A stretch of DNA of 64,000 nt from Aquiflexum lacus (GTDB lineage: Bacteria > Bacteroidota > Bacteroidia > Cytophagales > Cyclobacteriaceae): contig NZ_JABFHF010000006.1 of the NCBI RefSeq assembly GCF_015476655.1, positions 124,001 to 188,000 of the forward strand, given 5' to 3'. The first letter of the stretch is position 1; each line of letters begins with the position of its first letter. The notes beneath the pieces were generated by a model. That model was not told the origin of the DNA and searched no databases. It was given only the letters and a program-made list of their open reading frames with translations. The translations under genes and the position numbers were made by a program. Below are positions 18,389 to 27,859 of the stretch, one piece after another.

Positions 18389-18565
18389 TTATCCTTCGTT
18401 TTTCTTGTCCTGAACTTCTTTTCGGATGTCCTGTGCCAAATTCTTTAGATCCTGCATACCTTTTCTTACTCGGGTACCTGCAGCTTGATTGCTCTTGTCG
18501 TAAAACTTCTCGAAGTCTCCTTCCAAGCCTAGGATAAGATCTTTTATTTCGCTAAATCTGCTCAT
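18389..18565 (-). CDS. Histone-H1-like basic protein (Hc1-type), 58 residues
   Basis: Small frame that begins MSRFSEIKDLILGLEGDFEK and continues with FYDKSNQAAGTRVRKGMQ and a lysine-rich end, stopping just before the terminator hairpin. This is the short histone H1-like protein found across Bacteroidota, thought to bind DNA or RNA through its basic C-terminal half. The ATG at 18565 is the only good start. The molecular role is little known; the family assignment comes from the strongly conserved N-terminal pattern. Confidence 0.88.
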   Translation of the reverse strand: MSRFSEIKDLILGLEGDFEKFYDKSNQAAGTRVRKGMQDLKNLAQDIRKEVQDKKNEG

Positions 18566-18667
18566 AGTAAAAGTTAATTTTATTGGTTGATGATAAGTTT
18601 AATTGTGCGGTCAATATAGCTAAAATGTTTATAAAACAACAGTATAACGCCTTTTTTTGAATTATTT

Positions 18668-19918
18668 TTATTCTCCGAAGGAAACCGCGAACGCTGTATT
18701 CTTGTAATATCCACTCGTTAATTTTTCTTTGACAGCTTCAAAAGCCGCAATGGTTTCATCGACATCAGCCAATGTATGGACTGCAGTAGGGATTAATCTC
18801 AAGATGATCATCCCCTTTGGAATTACAGGATAAATCACTACAGAACAGAAGATTTTATACGTCTCTCTTAAGTCTTTACTTAAGGTAGCCGCTTCACCTA
18901 TGGTACCATTAAGAACAACAGGTGTCACCGGAGAATTGGATTTGCCAATGCTGAATCCTTTTTCAATCAGGCCTTTTTTCAATGCATTGACTATTTTCCA
19001 CAGGTTGTCTTTCAATTCGGGCTGACCTTTGAGTAATTCCAATCTTTTCAGTGCTCCTTCAACAAAGATCATGGGGAGTGATTTTGCGAAAATCTGTGAT
19101 CGCATGTTATATTTCAAGAAGCGAATGACATTGGTATCCCCTGCAATGAAGGCACCAATAGAAGCCATTGATTTGGCAAATGTGGAAAAATACAAATCTA
19201 CTTGTTCCTGCACGCCTTGCTCTTCGGCTGTTCCTGCCCCTGTTTTTCCCATAGTACCAAATCCATGGGCATCGTCAACCAACAGTCTGAAGTCGAATCT
19301 CTCCTTTAATTTGACAATCTCTGCAAGTTTGCCCTGATCGCCTGTCATTCCAAAAACACCTTCGGTAATGACTAGTATGCCACCACCGGTTTCTTCCACC
19401 AATTTGGAAGCGCGCTGAAGTTGTTTTTCACAGTTTTCTATATCGTTGTGCGGAAACACATAACGTTTTCCCAAATGCATCCTCAGTGCATCAATGATAC
19501 AGGCATGGCATTCGCTATCATAGACGACCACATCTTTTCTGTCCAACAAGGAATCAATGACTGACATGATGCCTTGATAGCCGTAATTCAAAAGATAAGC
19601 ACTTTCCTTTCCAACAAATTCGGCCAATTCTCTTTCCAATTGCTCGTGTTGGTCAGTCTGACCTGACATCATTCTTGCGCCCATTGGGTATGCTGCGCCC
19701 CATTTTGCAGCAGATTCGGCATCTGCTTTTCGGACTTCGGGATGGTTTGCCAATCCAAGGTAGTTGTTCAAACTCCAGGTAAGGACTTCCTTACCTTGAA
19801 ATTTCATTCTAGGAGCAATCTCTCCTTCTAATTTTGGGAAAGCGAAATACCCTTCAGCAAGTTCAGAATGCTTGCCCAAAGGACCAAGATTGGTTTGTAA
19901 TTTTGCAAATAAATCCAA
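18668..19918 (-). CDS. Alpha-oxoamine synthase family PLP enzyme (SPT/KBL/cysteate-acyltransferase-like)
   Basis: Fold-type I PLP enzyme of 416 residues that condenses an amino acid with an acyl thioester. Conserved features are NNYLGLANHP (51-60), GARMMSGQTDQHEQLE (80-95), DDAHGFG (215-221) and the Schiff-base lysine K249 in STFAKSMASIGAF. Relatives include serine palmitoyltransferase, 2-amino-3-ketobutyrate CoA ligase and the cysteate acyltransferase of sulfonolipid synthesis; the sequence alone does not separate them. In Bacteroidota a link to sphingolipid- or sulfonolipid-type lipids is reasonable inference. It is monocistronic and divergent from accC. Confidence 0.88.
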   Translation of the reverse strand: MDLFAKLQTNLGPLGKHSELAEGYFAFPKLEGEIAPRMKFQGKEVLTWSLNNYLGLANHPEVRKADAESAAKWGAAYPMGARMMSGQTDQHEQLERELAEFVGKESAYLLNYGYQGIMSVIDSLLDRKDVVVYDSECHACIIDALRMHLGKRYVFPHNDIENCEKQLQRASKLVEETGGGILVITEGVFGMTGDQGKLAEIVKLKERFDFRLLVDDAHGFGTMGKTGAGTAEEQGVQEQVDLYFSTFAKSMASIGAFIAGDTNVIRFLKYNMRSQIFAKSLPMIFVEGALKRLELLKGQPELKDNLWKIVNALKKGLIEKGFSIGKSNSPVTPVVLNGTIGEAATLSKDLRETYKIFCSVVIYPVIPKGMIILRLIPTAVHTLADVDETIAAFEAVKEKLTSGYYKNTAFAVSFGE

Positions 19919-20098
19919 GGTTTAAAACGTTTAGGTTTTACAATTTTATAATGATGATTTCATCCAATAAATCTGGTAAAACTAACATAATTTGTTCATC
20001 CCTGCAAAAATCCCATTTCAATTCAAGTATTCTTTTCAGATACTGACTTTATTTTGTTTACTTCGCAGTTGTTGTTTTTTTATGAAATAAACCCCTAT

Positions 20099-21601
20099 AT
20101 GCACAAGATCAAAAAGCTTTTGGTAGCCAATCGTGGAGAGATAAGTCTCAGGATCATGAGAACTGCCAGACAGATGGGAATAAAGACGGTAGCAGTATTC
20201 AGTGAAGCCGACCGAAATGCACCACATGTCAAATTTGCTGATGAGGCGGTATGCTTGGGCCCTCCGCCTTCCAATCAGTCTTATCTGCTTTCTGATAGGA
20301 TTATTGATGCCTGTAAAAAGCTTAAAGTTGATGCCATTCATCCAGGTTATGGGTTTTTATCTGAAAATGCTGCATTTGCAAAAATGGTAACTGAGGCCGG
20401 AATAATTTTTATTGGGCCATCTCCAGCATCCATAGAGGTGATGGGAAGCAAACTGGCTGCAAAGAATGCAGTTTCAAAATACGGGATTCCAATGGTACCC
20501 GGGACGGATGAGGCCATTTCTGATATTCCTGCTGCAAAATTGAAAGCTGTAGAAATAGGCTATCCCATATTGATCAAAGCCAGTGCAGGTGGTGGAGGCA
20601 AAGGGATGAGGATCGTGGAAAATGAAGCTGAGTTTGAAGAACAGATGCAAAGGGCCATTTCAGAAGCCCAGTCTGCATTCGGTGATGGAGCGGTTTTTAT
20701 TGAGAAATACATTACATCTCCAAAACACATAGAAATACAAGTGCTGGGCGACCAAAAAGGAAATGTTGTTTATCTTTTCGAAAGAGAGTGTTCTATACAA
20801 CGGAGGCATCAAAAAGTCATTGAGGAAGCCCCATCTCCCGTAGTGTCACCTGAAATGAGAAAAGCAATGGGAGAGGCAGCAGTAAAAGTGGCTAAAGCAT
20901 GCGATTATTTTGGTGCAGGAACTGTTGAATTCATAGTGGATGAAAAATTGGATTTTTACTTTCTCGAAATGAATACCCGATTGCAGGTTGAGCATCCTGT
21001 CACAGAAATGATTACCAATAAAGACCTTGTAAAAGAGCAGATATTGATTGCTGAGGGTTTGCCTTTGTCTTTCTCTCAGGAAGACTTGAAAATCAATGGT
21101 CATGCTGTAGAGGTCAGGGTGTATGCTGAAGATCCAAAGAATAATTTTCTTCCTGACATTGGCAATCTTCAAACATACATCAGACCCCACGGCCCGGGAA
21201 TCAGGGTGGATGATGGGTTTGAGCAAGGAATGGATATACCAATTTATTATGATCCCATGATTGCCAAATTGATCGTTCATGATGAAAGCAGAGAAAAGGC
21301 CATCCAAAAAATGATCAATGCGATCGATGATTATCAGATCACAGGAATAGAAACTACGTTGCCTTTTTGCAAGTTTGTAATGGAACATGCAGAATTTAAA
21401 AGCGGTAGGTTTGATACAAAATTTGTGGAAAAATTTTTCACTCCAGAAATGCTGCAGATCAAATGGACGGACAAGGAATTGGAACTTCTTGCGGGTCTTG
21501 CAGTAGATGTTTTTGATAAAAAGAAGGAAAGTTTGAAAATTTCCCAAAGCCAAGAAGATGCGCTGTCGAATCGCTCTAACTGGAAAAACAGATTGATCTG
21601 A
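20099..21601 (+). CDS. accC: Biotin carboxylase subunit of an acyl-CoA carboxylase
   Basis: ATP-grasp biotin carboxylase of about 500 residues. I start at the ATG at 20099 (MHKIKKLLVANRGEISLRIM); upstream codons in frame do not look like part of the domain. Conserved segments are HPGYGFLSENA, the ATP-binding loop GGGGKGMR, FIEKYI followed by PKHIEIQVLGD, the active-site EMNTRLQVEHPVTE and the C-terminal VEVRVYAEDP. It stops before a biotin carrier domain, so BCCP and the carboxyltransferase are encoded elsewhere. It is followed by DUF1015 and maf with one-base and four-base overlaps, one operon. Acetyl- or propionyl-CoA as substrate cannot be decided. Confidence 0.92.
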   Translation: MHKIKKLLVANRGEISLRIMRTARQMGIKTVAVFSEADRNAPHVKFADEAVCLGPPPSNQSYLLSDRIIDACKKLKVDAIHPGYGFLSENAAFAKMVTEAGIIFIGPSPASIEVMGSKLAAKNAVSKYGIPMVPGTDEAISDIPAAKLKAVEIGYPILIKASAGGGGKGMRIVENEAEFEEQMQRAISEAQSAFGDGAVFIEKYITSPKHIEIQVLGDQKGNVVYLFERECSIQRRHQKVIEEAPSPVVSPEMRKAMGEAAVKVAKACDYFGAGTVEFIVDEKLDFYFLEMNTRLQVEHPVTEMITNKDLVKEQILIAEGLPLSFSQEDLKINGHAVEVRVYAEDPKNNFLPDIGNLQTYIRPHGPGIRVDDGFEQGMDIPIYYDPMIAKLIVHDESREKAIQKMINAIDDYQITGIETTLPFCKFVMEHAEFKSGRFDTKFVEKFFTPEMLQIKWTDKELELLAGLAVDVFDKKKESLKISQSQEDALSNRSNWKNRLI

Positions 21602-22902
21602 TGGCGGAGATATTACCTTTAAAAGGCTGGAGGTATGATTCACGGTTTAATAATAACCTTGATGAGCTTACTTCACCCTTGTTCGATGTAGTTTCAGAGA
21701 AGCAAAGAATTGCTTTGTATGAGAACCCTTACAACAGTATTCATATTTCGGTGCCATTGGGAGATAATCCCTCATTAAGAGCAAAGGAAGTTTTGGAAAA
21801 ATGGAAATCCGAAAAGGTGATCGTTCAAGATCAAATTCCAGGTATCTATGTCTATTACCAATATTTCAGGCTTCCCGGTCAGGAGCATGAATCCTGCAGG
21901 AAAGGGTTTATTGCACAGATCAAAGCATATGATTGGGATGAAGAACTGGTATTGCGGCATGAAAATACCATAGTTAAGGCAGTAACGGACAGGACAGAAC
22001 TTTTAAGAAGTACTGAATTTCAATCTAGTCCTACTCATGGTCTTTACGAAGATTCCAATCATCTTCTCGATCGATATATGGACGCAGCCATTGAAGATCC
22101 CATTTATGATTTGGAAGATTATCAAGGAGTCCGGGAAGTCATGGGCCTTATTCAAGATGCCAGGATTATCAAAAAGTTTTTGGAAGTGATGAAAGATAAG
22201 GTAATAATTTTAGCTGATGGTCATCATAGGTATCAAAGTGCCATTGATTTTAGGAAAGAAAGGACTGAAGCAAATTCCAATCATACCGGTAGAGAAGCAT
22301 ATAATTTTCACATGATGTACTTTACCAATGCTTTGTCACATGATCTCAAAATTCTCCCTACGCATAGACTGTTCTTTGATCTGGAAATAAATGAGGAGGA
22401 GATTCTGCAAAAGACGCAAGAGTTTTTTATCATCAAAAAGCTCAATGATGTAGAAGAAATAGGAGAACTTATTCTTCAAAAAAAATGGGCATTTGGATTG
22501 GTATTCAAGAATAATGCTTACAAGATCAGGTTGATTCCTGAGAAAATAGAAAGTTTTGGCTTGGATATGCCCGAGGTGGTAAGGGAAGTAGATTTGATGG
22601 TTCTCCATTATTTTTTTATTGAAAAGGTATTGGGCATCCCATATAATGACCAAAGACTTTCTGATAAAATTGCTTACGAGAGGAACATAAATCGCTGTTT
22701 TTCAAAAGTAAATTCAGGAACAGCAACATGTGCTGTCATCGCCAAAGAAGTACCGATGTCTCAGGTATTGAATGTCTGCAAATCAGGATATACCATGCCC
22801 CAAAAGTCAACCTATTTTTACCCTAAAGCATTATCAGGATTGTTATTTGGTTCTGTAAACCAATTGGATTTTGAATTTCCTTATCAAGCTTTTCAATCAT
22901 GA
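21601..22902 (+). CDS. DUF1015 family protein
   Basis: Protein of 433 residues of the DUF1015 family, unknown in detail. The N-terminus MAEILPLKGWRYD, the VPLGDNPS region and the hallmark ILADGHHRYQSAI (around 201-213) are typical. It starts on the last base of the accC stop codon (TGATG), so translation is coupled. The conserved position between a carboxylase subunit and maf looks like a housekeeping arrangement. No signal peptide or membrane helix is present, so it is cytoplasmic. Confidence 0.9.
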   Translation: MAEILPLKGWRYDSRFNNNLDELTSPLFDVVSEKQRIALYENPYNSIHISVPLGDNPSLRAKEVLEKWKSEKVIVQDQIPGIYVYYQYFRLPGQEHESCRKGFIAQIKAYDWDEELVLRHENTIVKAVTDRTELLRSTEFQSSPTHGLYEDSNHLLDRYMDAAIEDPIYDLEDYQGVREVMGLIQDARIIKKFLEVMKDKVIILADGHHRYQSAIDFRKERTEANSNHTGREAYNFHMMYFTNALSHDLKILPTHRLFFDLEINEEEILQKTQEFFIIKKLNDVEEIGELILQKKWAFGLVFKNNAYKIRLIPEKIESFGLDMPEVVREVDLMVLHYFFIEKVLGIPYNDQRLSDKIAYERNINRCFSKVNSGTATCAVIAKEVPMSQVLNVCKSGYTMPQKSTYFYPKALSGLLFGSVNQLDFEFPYQAFQS

Positions 22903-23471
22903 TTGATATTGGTAAAAAGATCATTCTTGCTTCCAAATCACCGAGGCGGAAAGAACTTATGGAGGGCCTCGGAATTGCATTTGAGCAAAGGACAAAAGAA
23001 ACAGAAGAAAGTTTCCCTGATTCTTTACCCTCGGAGGAAGTTGCCGGATATTTATCCGAAAAGAAAGCAAAGGCCTTTTTAGGAGAATTGGAAAACTCCG
23101 AGTTGATTATCTCATCTGATACCATTGTGGTGATAGATGGGCAGATTATTGGTAAACCAAAGGATGATGAGGATGCAAAAAAAATGCTTCAAAAACTTTC
23201 TGGCAAAATGCACCAAGTGTATACCGCGGTCACTTTAATGGATGATATAAAAATCCAGACCTTGACAGATATGACCAAGGTGTATATGAAGGAGTTATCC
23301 GATGTGGAAATTGATCATTATATAAACCAATATCGGCCATTTGATAAGGCAGGGGCATATGGTATTCAGGAATGGATTGGATTCATAGCTGTTGAGAAAA
23401 TTGAAGGTTCGTATTTTACCGTAATGGGATTCCCTATTCACTTGGTATATAAACTTTTGAATAATTGGTAA
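22899..23471 (+). CDS. maf: Maf-family nucleotide pyrophosphatase
   Basis: Nucleoside triphosphate pyrophosphatase of 190 residues thought to remove modified or non-canonical nucleotides. The signature ILASKSPRRKELME lies at residues 10-23. The catalytic ISSDTIVVIDGQIIGKP segment follows, and later KAGAYGIQEW is conserved in the dTTP/UTP-type Maf subgroup. It overlaps the DUF1015 gene by four bases (ATGA) and is the last gene of the operon, ended by a hairpin terminator. Confidence 0.93.
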   Translation: MIDIGKKIILASKSPRRKELMEGLGIAFEQRTKETEESFPDSLPSEEVAGYLSEKKAKAFLGELENSELIISSDTIVVIDGQIIGKPKDDEDAKKMLQKLSGKMHQVYTAVTLMDDIKIQTLTDMTKVYMKELSDVEIDHYINQYRPFDKAGAYGIQEWIGFIAVEKIEGSYFTVMGFPIHLVYKLLNNW

Positions 23472-23473
23472 AC

Positions 23474-23510
23474 AAAAAAAGCTGCCTAAAATGAATCAGA
23501 CAGCTTTTTA
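23474..23510. terminator. Bidirectional hairpin terminator
   Basis: AAAAAGCTG and CAGCTTTTT pair around a loop of about 16 bases, with the A and T runs as the stem base. It lies between the convergent maf and hlyD-type genes. Confidence 0.75.
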
Positions 23511-23527
23511 AGTTTATTTTCTTGGTT

Positions 23528-24835
23528 TTATTTTTCCTCTTTAGCAGGTACTTCTGTTATCTTGATAGCGTCGTCATCCTTCAATTGTTTACTGACAACG
23601 AAGTAAGGACCTGAGATTATTTCTTCTCCTTCACTTATACCTTCAAGTATTTCGATGTTGTCAAAATCAGAAATCCCTGTTTTGATCTCTTTTATTTTAG
23701 CTCTTCCATTTTCGACTATAAAAACCAATTCTTTTGATTTTGTTGTTCCATCTGAAGCAGTATTGACTTGGTCCTCCCTGGTTGTAACAGCCGATAATGG
23801 GACTGATAATACATTGTCCTTTTTCTGGGTGATGATGTCTACACTTGCAGTCATTCCAGGTCTAAATGGGTATTTCACTTTTTCAGAAATCAAATCAGCA
23901 TAAGATTCATTGATGATTCTGATTTTGACTTCAAATTCTGTCACAGCATCCGGACTGGCTTTTACATTGGCAGAGTTGGCTATGGAGGTGACCACGCCTT
24001 TGAATTTTTTACCGGAATAGGAGTAGGAGTCTACATCAATGATGGTTGTATCTCCCAAGCTTATCCTAACGATATCATTTTCGTTGACATTGACCCGGAC
24101 TTCCATTTTGGAAAGGTCGGCAAGTCTTAGCATTTCGGTACCTGCCATTTGCTGTGTACCTACCACTCTTTCTCCTTGTTCTACCAATAATTGGGACACT
24201 ATTCCACTGACTGGAGCATATACATTGGTCAATCTCAAATTTTCAGCAGCTTCATTGACTGTGGCCTGAGCACTTTTAACAATATATTCTGCTGCTAGTA
24301 CAGACTGCTGTGCTGCTTCAAGGTCATTTTTTGCTGTTAGGAATGTGGATTGGATTTGTTCCCAATCTGCATCCGAAATCACCTTATCCTGATGTAATTT
24401 TTCGTTTCTTTCGAAATCCAATTCTGCCCTGACAAATTGAGCCTCAGATCTTTTTAGATTTGCCCTGGATTGGGCGAGATTTGCTTGGTTCTGATTTAAA
24501 TTAGCCCTTGATCTATCTAAAGCCGAAATGAAATTGTCAGGACGGATTTTAACCAAAAGATCTCCGATTTTTACTGAATCGCCTTCGGCCACATTCAGTT
24601 CGATAATTTCCCCGGCAACATCAGGACTCATTTTCACTTCTATTTCAGGTTCAACTACCCCGGAGGCACTGACTTTTTCAACGATTGCGGTTTTTTTGGC
24701 CTTTGCTGTTTCTACACCGATTTCTTTTTCTCCGCCAATCCAACCGGCAGATCTTCCAATGATTGCGAAAATGATGACTATTGCCAATATACCTAAAAGG
24801 ATATATATTAATTTGTTTGATTTTTTCTTTGCCAT
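23528..24835 (-). CDS. Periplasmic adaptor of a tripartite efflux system (HlyD/MacA-like)
   Basis: Membrane-fusion protein of 435 residues. An N-terminal helix (LIYILLGILAIVIIFAII) anchors it in the inner membrane. Next come a biotinyl-lipoyl half (VAGEIIELNVAEGDSVKIGD), a long alpha hairpin rich in Asn, Gln and Ala with NLNQNQANLAQSRANLKRSE, the second lipoyl half (VYAPVSGIV) and a beta barrel. It is the third gene of the sdaAB-tolC-hlyD set, 15 bases after tolC. The operon ends here without an ABC permease or RND pump, so its energised partner must be elsewhere. Confidence 0.92.
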   Translation of the reverse strand: MAKKKSNKLIYILLGILAIVIIFAIIGRSAGWIGGEKEIGVETAKAKKTAIVEKVSASGVVEPEIEVKMSPDVAGEIIELNVAEGDSVKIGDLLVKIRPDNFISALDRSRANLNQNQANLAQSRANLKRSEAQFVRAELDFERNEKLHQDKVISDADWEQIQSTFLTAKNDLEAAQQSVLAAEYIVKSAQATVNEAAENLRLTNVYAPVSGIVSQLLVEQGERVVGTQQMAGTEMLRLADLSKMEVRVNVNENDIVRISLGDTTIIDVDSYSYSGKKFKGVVTSIANSANVKASPDAVTEFEVKIRIINESYADLISEKVKYPFRPGMTASVDIITQKKDNVLSVPLSAVTTREDQVNTASDGTTKSKELVFIVENGRAKIKEIKTGISDFDNIEILEGISEGEEIISGPYFVVSKQLKDDDAIKITEVPAKEEK

Positions 24836-24850
24836 AATGGTAAGGGTAAT

Positions 24851-26194
24851 TTATAGTTTAAGTGGGTTTCCTAAATAAAAATCTAAAACTTTTACTCTGA
24901 AGATATAGGTGTATTTTGCTGTGACCAAGTCAGCTTGCGCATTGAAGAAATTATTTTGACCAAGTTGATAATCCGCAAAATTGATGGCACCGGCATCAAA
25001 CCGTTGCTGTGCGATCCTAAATGCTTCCTCCAAAGAAGCAACACGGATCTGAGATGCTTGGTAGGATTGTCGTGCTGCATAAGCATCTGTATAGGCAGAT
25101 TCAATATCCTGTCTCAACTGAAGGTTGGTTTCCCATTCCTGAATTTCACTCAGTCGTTTTTGAAGTCTTGCACGTTGAACATTTGATCTATTCCTCATAT
25201 TGGAAAGTATTGGGATATTCAATTGTAAGTTGGCTGAATTGGAGAAATTGTTTCTGATCTGCGTACCAAATTCAGGTCTAACGCCCATAAAGTATTGATC
25301 GATATAGTTGGAAAATGCACTTATACCCATTCCCAAAGTCGGCATATAGCCTCCTTTAGCGACCCTTTCACCGTATTCGGCACTGAGTACACCTAAATCT
25401 GCAGCCTTAATTTGAGGCATCAATTCTCTTGAAATTTCATAGATCTCCTCAGGTTCCTTTTGCGTAAGCAAGTAATCTTCTGGATCAAGATCGGGCGTAT
25501 ACACATCAAGATCATTGTTAAATGGAATGGCCATTGCTTGAGATAAATTCAATTTGGCAATTCTAAGCGTATTAGAAGCATTGATAACTTCCAGTTCATT
25601 GGTGGCATTTTGTGCCTGAATGTCCAGCCTATTTGCCAATGGAAGAGAACCTGCATCTACCAACTTAGAAGTGATGATCATCTGTTCTTTGGTTGTAGAC
25701 AATTGGTTTTGGGCGATCTTCAATTGCTCTTTGGCAAAAACCACATTGATAAATAGGTTGATCACATTCAAGGTGATGTTGTTCTCTGTAGTTTCTACAT
25801 TGTATTTCTCAGCCTCAATATTGGTTTTGGTCTGCTTGATCGTATTGGTGATCTGCTGTCCTGCAAAAAGCGTTACATTTGAATTTGCAAAAAGATTGAT
25901 ATTTCCGATTCTATTATTTTCGAAAAGGTTCGTCACAGGGTTAATAGACCTTCCCCAACGGTAACCTGAACTTGCACCGCTCGAAAGGGTAGGTATTCTT
26001 TGGCCTTGGTCACCAATTAGTGTCGCTTCAGCGATACCCAAATTAGTCTGACTTCTCTTCAATGTCAGGTTGTTTTCCAATGCTGTTTCAATGCAGGTTT
26101 CTAAATCAAGTGAGGAGATGTCATTGATCTGTGCTTTGACCTCGGCACGGATAAAAAACAAAATGGCAAGCGTAATTAAGTACAGTTTTTTCAT
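24851..26194 (-). CDS. TolC-family outer membrane efflux protein
   Basis: Outer-membrane channel subunit of 447 residues with signal peptide MKKLYLITLAILFFIRAEVKA. Two OEP repeats are visible, each with long coiled-coil helices; the first starts DLETCIETALENNLTLK and the second lies around YGERVAKGGYMPTLG onward. Its ATG shares a base with the sdaAB stop (TAATG). It pairs naturally with the adaptor encoded next, forming the channel and adaptor parts of a tripartite exporter. Confidence 0.93.
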   Translation of the reverse strand: MKKLYLITLAILFFIRAEVKAQINDISSLDLETCIETALENNLTLKRSQTNLGIAEATLIGDQGQRIPTLSSGASSGYRWGRSINPVTNLFENNRIGNINLFANSNVTLFAGQQITNTIKQTKTNIEAEKYNVETTENNITLNVINLFINVVFAKEQLKIAQNQLSTTKEQMIITSKLVDAGSLPLANRLDIQAQNATNELEVINASNTLRIAKLNLSQAMAIPFNNDLDVYTPDLDPEDYLLTQKEPEEIYEISRELMPQIKAADLGVLSAEYGERVAKGGYMPTLGMGISAFSNYIDQYFMGVRPEFGTQIRNNFSNSANLQLNIPILSNMRNRSNVQRARLQKRLSEIQEWETNLQLRQDIESAYTDAYAARQSYQASQIRVASLEEAFRIAQQRFDAGAINFADYQLGQNNFFNAQADLVTAKYTYIFRVKVLDFYLGNPLKL

Positions 26195-26871
26195 TATTTA
26201 TCTATTTCAGGGATATATATCAACTCTTTTATCCAGGTAAGACTGTTTAAGTATTCGATTGTGGTTTTTCTTATACCACTGTCCATTTCGATCACATGAC
26301 AGGCAATATCGTATTTTCCTTTTCTGGATACAGACATGGTAGCAATATTGGTTTTTTCTTGAGTAATGACAGCGGATATGAAGGCTATTGCTCCGGAAAT
26401 ATCTTCAGCTTTGATAATTAAAGTAAAGGAATTGGCGGAAAAGTTAGCTTTAAATCCATCCACCGCTGCAATATTGATGATCCCACCACCAAGACTTTCT
26501 CCTATGACCTCCACTTCTTTACTTCCGTTTTTCAAATTCAATTTAATGGTGTTGGGATGGTATACTGAAGCATTTCCAATGGATTTGAAGGTATATTCAA
26601 GGCCTTTTTCTTTTGCAATTTCGAATGATTGCTTGATGCGTTGATCGTCAGTTTTGAGGTCCAAAAGGCCTCCGATAATAGCCTTGTCACTGCCATGCCC
26701 TTCATAGGTGCGGGCAAAGGAATTGTAGAAAGTGATGACCACCGAATCGGGTACTGCTCCCAAAACCCTTATGGCAGCCCTTGCAATCCTGACAACTCCG
26801 GCAGTATGTGAGGATGATGGTCCTATCATAATAGGTCCGATCATGTCAAAAATACTGCTTTTAGTTCCCAT
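26194..26871 (-). CDS. sdaAB: L-serine ammonia-lyase, beta subunit (iron-sulfur type)
   Basis: Beta subunit (225 residues) of the two-subunit [4Fe-4S] L-serine dehydratase, which converts serine to pyruvate and ammonia. IGPIMIGPSSSHTAG near the N-terminus is the family signature, followed by FYNSFARTYEGHGSDKA. A C-terminal ACT domain (FTLIIKAEDISGAIAFIS) binds the regulatory amino acid. The alpha subunit with the cluster-binding cysteines is not in the window. The gene leads a three-gene unit with tolC and the efflux adaptor, an odd functional pairing. Confidence 0.92.
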   Translation of the reverse strand: MGTKSSIFDMIGPIMIGPSSSHTAGVVRIARAAIRVLGAVPDSVVITFYNSFARTYEGHGSDKAIIGGLLDLKTDDQRIKQSFEIAKEKGLEYTFKSIGNASVYHPNTIKLNLKNGSKEVEVIGESLGGGIINIAAVDGFKANFSANSFTLIIKAEDISGAIAFISAVITQEKTNIATMSVSRKGKYDIACHVIEMDSGIRKTTIEYLNSLTWIKELIYIPEIDK

Positions 26872-27038
26872 TTGGTTTATAGTTTCAATTAGCGTGCTAA
26901 AGTAATAACTAATTTGGCACGAAATACTGTTTTTCTCCCCACATAGTTAACTAAAAGGGTTAAATAGTTATAATTTAATTATTTTTAACCTTGCTAATGT
27001 GTTCTTAAAAATCAAAATGTTCGTTAGTGAACAGTTAT

Positions 27039-27845
27039 ATGAACGGAAACAATACATATTTTCTTTTTAAAAGTAAAGGGTCAAACTTTAATGAAACGCC
27101 TGATGATTTTCATAACAGAGGTTTTCTGTTTGGAGATGGCCTGTTTGAAACAATGATATATTTCAATGGAAAATTAAGGTTCAGTGCATTTCATGTTGAA
27201 AGATTAATAGAGGGATGCAGGGTTTTGAATCTTGACTTTTCCACTTTGAGTACTATTGAAATGATAGAAAATGTTTTGATCAAAAAATTCGGGTCAGCCA
27301 ATAGTTTAAGAGTCAGATGGAATGTTTACAGGATGGGAGAGGGGAAATATACCCCTGAATCAAAAGGCTTGAGTGAAACTCTTCAAATACAAACTTTTAT
27401 ACCAACCCACAGCATCAAGGAAAAAGCTTATTTCTCAGATTCCATCACTGTTCCTAAATCTGCATGGAGTCATTGTAAAACCTTGAATGCACTCACTTAT
27501 GTGATGGCCAATCTGGAAAGAAAGAAGAACTCCATGGATGAAGTGATTTTATTTAATTCAGATGGATATGTTTCTGAAGCCGGTGCTTCCAATATATTCT
27601 GGATAAAGAATGGAATCTATTTCACTCCCTCCCTGGATTGTTCCTGTATAGCAGGAGTTGGAAGAAGGGCCATAATGACGAAACTCAAAGCATCATCAAA
27701 AGGCATCATGGAGGGAAATTTTCTACCCAAAGATGTAATGGAAGCAGATTATGTTTTCACCACCAATGTGACCGGGGTCAGTTTTATCAGACAGATTGAA
27801 AGTAAGATTTTTCAAACGAACTCTGACTTTGAACTTGATTTTTGA
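27039..27845 (+). CDS. Aminotransferase class IV (BCAT/ADC-lyase fold)
   Basis: PLP enzyme of about 268 residues. NRGFLFGDGLFETMIYFNG near residue 30 is the class IV entry motif. The Schiff-base lysine is in SHCKTLNALTYVMA, and DGYVSEAGASNIFWIKNG near 185 binds the cofactor phosphate. Members make branched-chain amino acids (IlvE), p-aminobenzoate (PabC) or D-amino acids (Dat). The short length and lone position fit a PabC-like role, but this is a guess. The frame also allows a GTG start at 27027; I prefer the ATG at 27039. It converges with thyA. Confidence 0.85.
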   Translation: MNGNNTYFLFKSKGSNFNETPDDFHNRGFLFGDGLFETMIYFNGKLRFSAFHVERLIEGCRVLNLDFSTLSTIEMIENVLIKKFGSANSLRVRWNVYRMGEGKYTPESKGLSETLQIQTFIPTHSIKEKAYFSDSITVPKSAWSHCKTLNALTYVMANLERKKNSMDEVILFNSDGYVSEAGASNIFWIKNGIYFTPSLDCSCIAGVGRRAIMTKLKASSKGIMEGNFLPKDVMEADYVFTTNVTGVSFIRQIESKIFQTNSDFELDF

Positions 27846-27859
27846 ATATTGACTCCTTG

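Noticed and set aside
20846-21643. Antisense frame of 265 codons opposite accC
   Set aside because: Mirror of a conserved gene; rich in Phe, Ile and His without any domain pattern.
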